Origin: Miscanthus floridulus
Taxonomy: Eukaryota > Streptophyta > Magnoliopsida > Poales > Poaceae
Assembly: GCF_019320115.1 (NCBI RefSeq)
Contig: NC_089595.1
Location: 111,926,461 to 111,990,460, forward strand
Length of the DNA: 64,000 bases
Reading direction: 5' to 3'
In this document: in pieces, positions 56,578 through 64,000 of the stretch
Numbering within the stretch: position 1 is the first letter of the stretch
How the letters are laid out: each line of letters begins with the position of its first letter
Made by a program: the position numbers and the translations under genes
Notes under the pieces: generated by a model
Told to the model about the DNA's origin: nothing
Database searches by the model: none
What the model saw: the letters and a program-made list of their open reading frames with translations, nothing else

Positions 56578-58590
56578 ACTGAAGCTGGCTACTACCGCTG
56601 CAGAGGGTGATCTGATGACAGTGAGGGGAGTTCGCGGTTGTTGCAGTATAGAGAATTCAATACGCTTTTGTTTTCAGGCAGGTAGGCACCGACTGGCCGG
56701 CGTCCTGCTTCAGAATCGTACGTCATGTAGCAGGCGACAGGTGAGTGAAGCGACCGAAGATGGCGACCCAATTGAAATCGCGTCGAGGCCCATGCATTCT
56801 TTGGTTGCCGAGTCACTAGCTAGCTAGCTAATTCGGCCTGCGTATACATACGTAATAGTCGGATTGCAGGCGGCGGGGTGGGTACTTACCCACTAAGCTT
56901 GCCGCAAACTAATTAAGCGGGTTTGTGGCTGCTCACGAGCGCAACAAACCCGCAAGGCCCGCAAAGCACACTAGCTAGATTTGTTGCTGCTACGAGCTCA
57001 TCTGCAGCATCGTAAGGACTCGCACGGACATGGCAGCGAAGGAGCTAACTAACTCGCCGGCAGCCGCACCTCTGCCTTTGGAGTTCAGATCCTCTGATCT
57101 AATAGCTGCTATTGCTAATTGCTATCGCTGGACAGGAAGACCTCAGCGGCGGTCCGCCCTGCAGCCAGGTGCTCGTGGATGCCGTCGCCATGCGTGGACG
57201 GTGAGGTCGGCCGTGGCACCCGGGGCCCTGCAGCACCCAACACTCTACGGAGTCGCCACCGGAGAAGATGAACTCCTCGTCCTCCTCCGCGCCCACCACC
57301 CCGAGCTCCCAGGCGATGGGACCGCCAGCATATCGCCTGACACGCGGGCCAACTCCAGAACGAGATCAAGGAGCGGTTGTCACGCTGGATACTGGATATT
57401 CGACAGAGACAGGACACAACCATCGTCGCGGGTTCTTGCGGGACGTTGCGGGCTTGCCCTCTTGTCCAATGGGCTTCGCGGAGCAGCACACATCATGCCG
57501 CGAAAATATTACAGCCGGTCCGCATCTGTCGAAAATATTACAGCTGATAAGCCCCCGGAGGAAACCAACAGGCCATACATGCATTAGCACGCCGTGATAA
57601 GAGGCAGACAAATCCTGCATCCATGCATGTTCTGCGTGGGGGCCATCTCATAGCCGCAGGCAGCTAACCAAATTCCAACCCCCGGCCCGGCCACTTCTCG
57701 CCATCATTCGTCTACTGTAGAGTAGACGACCTTCCGCCGCGCGCAGGCTGGTGGTAGCTAGCGTAGCAAAATAGCATCACATGCTTGCGCCATGCATGCA
57801 TGAACTGTATTCATGCCTCTTCCTGCTGCCAGTGGAAGGATCGCATTCACCCCTCACATCAACCACGACGACGCCGACGAGGCAGCAGGGGGCCGGCCGG
57901 CCAAGTCCGGGGTCCGGGGTGTAGGTACGTCGCACGTCCAGGGGGGGACAGGAGCACGCACAGTGCGCGCTCACGGGGGACCAATGTGGGGCGCGCGTGA
58001 GGCGGATCCATGTGGCAGGATAAGGGCACCGCAACGGCGCGGCCGCCGGGCGCGTCACCGGGTCCGCGGTCGGGGCCAAGAACGGCATCGTCCTAACCGC
58101 CGCGCCGGCCGGCTCCGGACACCGGACCAACGACAACGACTGTGGCTGCTGGCTACTCGCGCCACGTCGGTCCGGTGGTTGCGTGGGGGCGGCCGGAGCG
58201 AGGTCGCCATCGATCTCGATCGTATACCAGATAAACCGGCCGGGAACGGAAGTGCGTGATCTGATCTGAGCAGGCAAGGACAGGGGCAGTTGGCAGCCAA
58301 ACCCGCCGCATGCAGGCGGCAGAGGCATGCACCCGGCCGATCGGTGCGGTCGGTCCGCTCACTCGTCGTCTCTCTCGCCGATCGATCACGGACTGCAGCT
58401 GCAGGCGATCTCGTGCTGATTGATGAGTCGGCAGCAGACTGCAGTCTGCAGGTCGGTCCAATAGAATGGCGCGGCGGCGCGCTCGCGTGTCGTGGCCCCG
58501 TGAAGTGCATGCGCAGACCATGCATCCGGTGCGCGCGTGCACCGTACCTGACTCCCTCTCGCCGTGTCTACCACTACGACTACGACGATG
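56578..58590. other. GC-rich region without a recognised gene
   Basis: Open frames exist on both strands (for example 57030-57587 plus strand), but none shows a known domain or consistent frame. It could be a promoter or a captured gene fragment. The base composition alone explains the ORFs. Confidence 0.35.
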
Positions 58591-58591
58591 G

Positions 58592-58759
58592 ATTCGTTCG
58601 GCTTACCCTATATTAGTCGACGGATCCGTTCGGTTTATCCTATATTCGATTTGTTTGGCTTGTTTTCTTTGGTCGGAATAGTATTTTTCTCTCACAACAA
58701 TTTAGCTAGAATAGTGTTTTCAACCAGTTTCTGTCAAGATTCAGCGAGCCGAACGGGCC
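58592..58759. mobile_element. MITE of the GTTCGGCTT / AGCCGAACGGGCC type
   Basis: GTTCGGCTTACC and GTTCGGTTTATCC at the left pair with AGCGAGCCGAACGGGCC at the right; CTCTCACAACAATT in the centre is typical. It is related to the element at 49919. Confidence 0.55.
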
Positions 58760-59559
58760 TACTGGTACAGAACGGGCCGGCGCTGGTGCGGTGCATGCCG
58801 CCGAGTGTCAGAGTACCTACCGGTCGTCGGAGCAGGCGCTTCGTTCGGGATCATCTCAGGCTTCTGAATGTACGTCTGATGGCTGTTGAGAGACAGAGGG
58901 AATTGACGGCGCATTTGCATCTCCAGCTCGAGTTCGCCTCACATCGCCGGGCAAGTAATTGAAACATACACGTGTTTGATTTCGTCTTTGCTCGCCTGTC
59001 TGGTTTCCCGTGCAAGAAAGGTTTTTCTTGCTAGCTTGGAAGAGCCAATTTGGCTTTACCTGTGCCATTAAGACAAATTTGCAGCTCTAGTTCTAGCTAA
59101 AATTGTTGTGCCTGCAGCTCCTCTGTTTTCTTTGGTTCTGGACAGCTCTTTTAGAAAAAAAAAATTTGGTAAAACAATTTATCATTGTACATAAAAAGGT
59201 AAAATATCTATAATGCCGTTATCTTCTTTTTGTTTTCTTTCTTTATTTTTTCTTCCTCTCTTATTTCTTTATTCATTCCCTTACTCGATCTCTCTTTCTT
59301 ATACTCATTCCTCCCTGTCTTCGTCTCTGCCTAGGCAGTGCCCGCATGTCTCCACCTTGGCCTCGCTCGTGCGGCCACCCCCGCCTCTACCCTGCTCTAA
59401 CATCGATCCGTCTTTTGCCCTAGGTCTCGCCCGCGGGAGGAGGTGCATTTTTCGAGGGCCCGCGTGCACGAATAGATAAGTCGGGCGAAGCCACTTTTTT
59501 TTGGCACTTGCAGTGGATTCCATCTCGAATGGAGTGGAGCAGATCGAGAACCCGATTTA
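58760..59559. other. unassigned sequence with a pyrimidine-rich tract
   Basis: A T- and C-rich stretch at 59215-59330. No coding signal. Confidence 0.4.
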
Positions 59560-59880
59560 GGACCTCTTTGGCACAGCTTATGCCGGTTTCGGCTTCATCT
59601 ATTTTGAGCAAATCGAGGCACTGTAGCGTGAAGCCGTTTTATAAACCGGAGTTAAAATGAACTAGAAGCCAGGAAAAATCAGTTTTTCTGGCTTCACCGG
59701 CTTTGGCTTCACCGGTGAAGCTGTTTTGGATGAGCCCTGACAAAGGGGGCTTTAGTTTGTGGAGCCATCTATAGAGCTGCTTCAGTTTTTGGAGCTGCTC
59801 TAGGAGCGCTAGCAAACATTGCTTAACCTTGGTGGGTTTGACGAGACAAGGAAATCCAGTAAGCCAACCAAACAGCTCCA
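59560..59880. mobile_element. MITE-like palindromic element
   Basis: GGACCTCTTTGGCACAGCTT at the left and CCAACCAAACAGCTCC at the right, with internal GGCTTCACCGG repeats; a common grass type. No clear target duplication. Confidence 0.5.
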
Positions 59881-60640
59881 GCGAGGGTGCATGCAATGCA
59901 AGTTCACATCACACAAGCAGCACATCGCTGGAAGCATCATCAAGCCCAATCCTAAATCTTGAGTGCGTACAAAATAACGAAACGCCAGCAGATCACGGAT
60001 AATCAGCGAGTTAACGCCGCGTAATCATATCGTATCGTACTAGCTATACTAGTCGTATACATATAGTTAGCACGTTTCTTTCAAAAGGGAAGATAATACA
60101 TGCATGCATTGGCATATATATCAGCATATATTATGCAGATACGCCGCACCACCGTCCACCGCCAGGGTAGTGACGGACTTGGGTATACTCCGATCCCTGG
60201 ACCTGGACCAGCATGGACCCATGGAATTGAAGTTGACACAAACATGTGTGACGACGACGCAACGGCGGCCCTGGGATTAGGGTGACATGACAGTGACAAT
60301 ATCCTCAAATAAATTGAACTCACCTACATGCAACATTTTTTGGTTAAATCACCGGAAGGGTGAACGCCTCACCTGAATATTTTCCATAGACTGCGGCAAA
60401 CTGGTGACAGAGGTTACAAGGCACTCTCTAAATCATCATTTATAGAGTTATTTGAATAAAATTGTTTTCTACATCTTTGTACCCTCCAAGAACTTTTTTA
60501 TGTCTTGTGTAGAGACCATCTTTGGCTATCGATGAGAAATCTGGAATAGATGATGTCTAAATTTAAAGATCCAATTAAATAGGTTATTTGAAGTTTTTTT
60601 TAATCAAAATCTCCATTTCTACAAATTAGAAAGTGATGAG
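59881..60640. other. unassigned sequence
   Basis: A short open frame at 60100-60285 has no known domain. No repeat recognised. Confidence 0.35.
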
Positions 60641-60642
60641 GA

Positions 60643-60848
60643 CATCCCTTCCATTGATACAACAACACCTGCTGCACGATAAGGTCCGATGACAAGAGCT
60701 CGAGCACGACAACTTAATTATCAGGTAAAGTCGTCCATCGCTATTCATACAAACTCGTCTCAGAATTGGATGCTACTAAATCATGGTGATGATTGTCTTA
60801 TTCTTAGGAATGTTGGTTAAGACTCCATTGCCTTATGTTTAGACCCCA
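60643..60848 (+). pseudogene. C-terminal tail of a Ty3/gypsy polyprotein
   Basis: One frame reads DEDIPSIDTTTPAAR, a stop, then GPMTRARARQLNYQVKS and MLLNHGDDCLILRNVG, the usual end of the polyprotein in this kind of gypsy element. It lies directly before the LTR-like promoter region. Confidence 0.65.
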
Positions 60849-61548
60849 TGATGAGAATGGAGCAGCCGAACAAGTGGGAATCATCATTAATGGGACGCTC
60901 AGCTCATCTCGAGACAGCAGGAAACACTCCATCAAAAATACCATAACTCCTTGATACGAGATCCAATAAAGCTGGTTTTTGACTTGTTGGAAAGAGCTCA
61001 TCGTCCTCTTTCAGATGGGTCCAACCCCACTATCATAATCTACCGAAGCTGTGCGCAGCAAGCAAAAGGATGCACAGAGCTACAGCTAGGTCTGGGCCTT
61101 GTACTGACTAGAGCCCATTGAGGGACGCCTAGATTAGGGTTTCCCACTCCCCCTTGTGCTCTCCTCCTTATAAATAGAACTAGCAGCCATCAGAATGAGG
61201 GTGGGTTTTGTTTAGATGCAAGATAGCTGCTGCTTCTTCCTTGTAAACGCGTGTGTCGGCTAGACCACCCGATTTGCTTATTTCAAGACCCCAACTTGTG
61301 ATTCAGATTCAGCCTTTGGCTTAAATCCGTGAGTTATTTGCTTGTTCATCTTGTTCTTGCTTGTTCTCGGTTGCTTGCAGGTTCATGGTGTTCTTGGCAC
61401 GGCAAGAACATCACAATCGGAGCCGGTGTACCTGTTGCTAAGGCGCAGCAACCTTGTGGTCATTGTAGTCGGACAGCCAACGTCGAATCCACCCCAAATC
61501 GAGTTTATCCACTCACCAAAAGATCAGGAACAACCCCTTGTCCCATCA
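60849..61548 (+). repeat. 5' LTR of the right-edge Ty3/gypsy element (start approximate)
   Basis: The end is fixed by CA (61547-61548) two bases before the iMet-like primer site. A TATA box (TATAAATAG) lies at 61169. The start TGATGAGAATGG is a guess, because the partner LTR is outside the window. Confidence 0.6.
61169..61177 (+). promoter_or_regulatory. TATA box of the right-edge LTR
   Basis: TATAAATAG after a CT-rich stretch, in the usual place about 380 bp before the LTR end. Confidence 0.6.
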
Positions 61549-61550
61549 TG

Positions 61551-61570
61551 TGGTAATCAGAGCAAGGTTC
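61551..61570 (+). other. primer binding site, initiator Met-tRNA-like
   Basis: TGGTAATCAGAGCAAGGTTC matches the usual TGGTATCAGAGC primer site with one extra A. Confidence 0.75.
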
Positions 61571-62593
61571 TTTGGTGAGTGATTTACCATTCATTACTTT
61601 ACCTATAGTCCAAAAATATAAAAATAGGATAGAACTGAAATTCCAAACACAAGTTTGAGCCTTGCTGATCTGCTTAGTTCTTTGCTTGTTGAGTTTGTGG
61701 TTTACATCGTGGTGTCAAGTGCTGGTTCTTAGGTTCTAATCCTTTAGAGTTTTGAGTTCTTGTCACGTTTCAGTCACCACATAATCCGATGTTGCCTTTC
61801 CCCCCACTTCAGCCGCTGTAATCTCCACCAATACCACCACCACCACCACCAAAAGCATCGCTGCTCTCTCCACCTTTTCGCTGAAACCCTCACCACCATC
61901 ACCTTCAGCCGTGCCTACACAAACACTACCTTATGCACCTGTCCTTTTGGTGCAAATCTGAGTACACTAAGTTTTGAAAATAAGAGAGTTCAAATTGCAT
62001 ATTTGTACTACTTGTTGCAATCCTTATCCCTAGTAAAAGAAAGTTTGTGCTACTTGCTGCATTCTTGTTATAATCATATTGCAAAAGTTCAGTTTGTGCT
62101 ACTTGTCAAAAAGAAAAGAAAAGAAAAGAAAAAGAAAACACAATAGAAAATAGAAAAGAAAAAGAAAGGAAAAGGAGGAAAGAAAGAAACAAAAAAAGAA
62201 GGGTTAAGTTGATGCTATTTACTCTCATCATTTCCATTGCTTGCTACTGTCCTATGACAACATTTGTGTCTAGGCTCATGTCTCTAGCACGGGTTAGCCT
62301 AAGACCAGCACGGTACTATCTTTGAACACTTATTCAACTTGCATTGACTAACGTGGTTCCAGCTGTACCTTGATTTTTTAAGCCACCTACAACTCCACAA
62401 ATTATCTACAACATCACAGGGTTCTACTTGCTACTACTTGTGTTGTTCTTGTCGTCGTCAACACCATCTGCATAGCAAGGTAAGGACATGTAAGAACTCG
62501 GTTGCACATGCTAAGAGAATGAAAATTGTTGTCACCTAATTCAGTTAGTTGGTAGGACATATTTTCTTGTGATTCCCTTGCTGCATACTAACC
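61571..62593. other. untranslated leader of the right-edge element
   Basis: It holds an AAAAG-rich low-complexity tract (about 62108-62205). No gene. Confidence 0.6.
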
Positions 62594-64000
62594 ATGGCAG
62601 GAGAAGGTAAAAGGACCCCTCCACAATCACCTCGATCGAAAGCCTTGTTGCAACACTTTGAACGCAAAGTGAGGCTCCATGCTGAACACCTTGATGAGGA
62701 CGTTCGTGTCACAAATGGGCACCTTGGTCAATTGGAGACGGCTCATATTGAGACCAACACCAAGTTGGCTTCCTTGGAAGGCACTCTTGGTTCTATTAAT
62801 ACATCTCTTGTAGGTGTCTTGAAGCGATTGGAGAGGATGGAACAGAATCGATGTGATGGTTTCGAACGACGCAAACACAACAACAACAACAACAACATGG
62901 GCAGCGCTGCTGGTCATGATAAAGAAGAATATGCAGCAAACACTGAGCTTGATGAGGAGGTGAATGGTCATCGACGCATCGAACAACATCGCCGCCACCA
63001 TGAGACAGGTCCTCGCCCACCACAGCAAGAGGTACGTGCCGATGACTCATTTGGCAAGATTAAATTCACCATACCTGCTTTTGATGGCAGGTATAATCCT
63101 GATATGTACCTTAGTTGGGAATTAGCTGTTGATCAGAAATTTACTTGCCATGATTTCCCTTAGGACAAACGTGTTAGGGCTGCAACTAGTGAGTTTACTG
63201 ACTTTGCCTCTGTTTGGTGGTCTGAATACCATCGTAAGAACCTAAATAACACACCAACTTGGGATGCTTTGAAACGGGTCATGCGGGCTAGATTTGTTCC
63301 TTCTTATTATGTCTGTGATCTTTTACATAAGTTGCAACAATTGAGGCAAGGATCCAAATCTGTAGAAGAGTACTATCAAGAGCTACAAATGGGTATGCTT
63401 CGTTGCAGGCTAGAGGAAAATGAGGATGGTGCCATAGCTAGATTTATGGGTGGGCTGAACTGGGAGATTCAGGACATTCTAGCTTACAAGGAATATAATT
63501 CTATCAATTGTTTATTTCACCTTGCTTGTAAAGCTGAACGAGAAGTGCAGGGATGATGAGCTAGCATGAGGGCTAACATTCCTGCAGGTCATGCTAGCCC
63601 ATGGACACCCTCCAATACTGCTGCACCATCAACACGTGCACCCCCACAATCTTCCTCGACCATCAAGCCATGCTCCTCTACAACAAATTCTGTACCATGC
63701 CCAAGTGAACCAACTAGAGGAGCAACGACTACATCTGCCAAGAGTTCATCCTCGATGGTATCCATGGGGAGAACAAGGGATATTCAGTGCCTACGCTGCA
63801 AAGGATATGGCCACGTACATAAGGACTGCCCAAGCACACGTGTGATGATTGTGCGAGCTGATGGTGGGTACTCCTCTGCTAGTGATTTTGACAAAGAAAC
63901 ATATGCTTTGCTTGCTGCTAATAATGTAGCGGAAGGAGATGATTTCCAACAAGATGAAGAGCACATTGGGGCTGAAGCTGCTGAGCACTATGAGAGCCTC
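62594..64000 (+). pseudogene. Ty3/gypsy gag (start of polyprotein), runs off the window
   Basis: From ATG 62594 one frame covers the window to its end with no shift; only TAG (63161) and two adjacent TGA codons (63554, 63557) break it. The N-terminal part has a coiled-coil-like region and an Asn run. The capsid part reads KIKFTIPAFDGRYNPDMYL, TDFASVWWSEYHRK, LQQLRQGSKSVEEYYQEL and RFMGGLNWEIQDIL. A CCHC knuckle CLRCKGYGHVHKDC lies at 63788-63829. Gag packages the element RNA. TGG to TAG and CGA to TGA would explain the stops. Confidence 0.92.

Noticed and set aside
57030..58330. ORFs of 110-185 codons in GC-rich DNA
   Set aside because: No recognisable domain, no splice logic, competing frames on both strands.
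60100..60285. Possible small secreted peptide gene (YTPIPGPGPAWTHG)
   Set aside because: No signal peptide, no known peptide motif with proper borders, and short length.

Overview
This is a stretch of plant nuclear DNA, almost certainly from a panicoid grass of the Andropogoneae type (sugarcane, Miscanthus, sorghum or maize relatives). The reasons are GC-rich small host exons inside AT-rich DNA, long Ty3/gypsy elements of the Tekay and Tat lineages, a plant Helitron, CACTA and hAT elements, RTE and L1 fragments, Stowaway-type MITEs, and spliced NF-YB genes. Nothing looks bacterial; there are no operons, rRNA, tRNA or CRISPR arrays.

The backbone is a tandem duplication of one host segment of about 3.7-4.7 kb carrying a minus-strand NF-YB (HAP3-type, CCAAT-binding histone-fold subunit) gene. 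Copy A is scattered over 6385-47230. Copy B is compact, at about 51433-56180. Both NF-YB copies give the same three-exon model in phase, with intact reading frames and GT/AG splice sites (A: 45731-45541, 45465-45336, 44131-44051; B: 55631-55444, 55337-55208, 53704-53627).

Copy A was inflated by two large insertions whose empty sites survive in copy B. The first is a 17.2-kb degenerate Tat-lineage Ty3/gypsy element (6919-24076). It has a target-site duplication CAATC/TAATC, an Asp-tRNA-like primer site, a second RNase H, an antisense ORF, and a nested LTR-like element at 12300-14197. The second is an 18.9-kb Helitron (24482-43362, minus strand), inserted exactly between A and T. Its cargo, read from its 5' end, is a ubiquitin-like-domain fragment, a broken Rep/helicase gene (itself hit by an LTR-like element and a MITE-like element), and a multi-exon Ulp1/C48 peptidase-like gene. 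That peptidase gene is interrupted by a 3.5-kb CACTA element (26932-30443, TSD ACC), which carries pieces of a MINDY-type deubiquitinase and a malectin-like receptor kinase.

The left edge (1-6384) is the 3' half of a Tekay-type chromovirus: RNase H, integrase, chromodomain, polypurine tract and a 4.5-kb LTR. The stretch from 47.2 to 51.4 kb holds small DNA transposons, AT-rich DNA, a Helitron 3' end and a 328-bp mini-Helitron. From 56.2 to 60.6 kb are MITEs and GC-rich DNA in which I recognise no gene. The right edge (about 60.6-64.0 kb) is the 5' end of another Ty3/gypsy element: LTR, iMet-like primer site, and gag with a CCHC knuckle.

The most unusual content is the nest CrRLK1L/MINDY pieces in CACTA, in a Ulp1 gene, in a Helitron, in one arm of an NF-YB duplication. 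Because copy B preserves the empty sites, every boundary can be read to the base.
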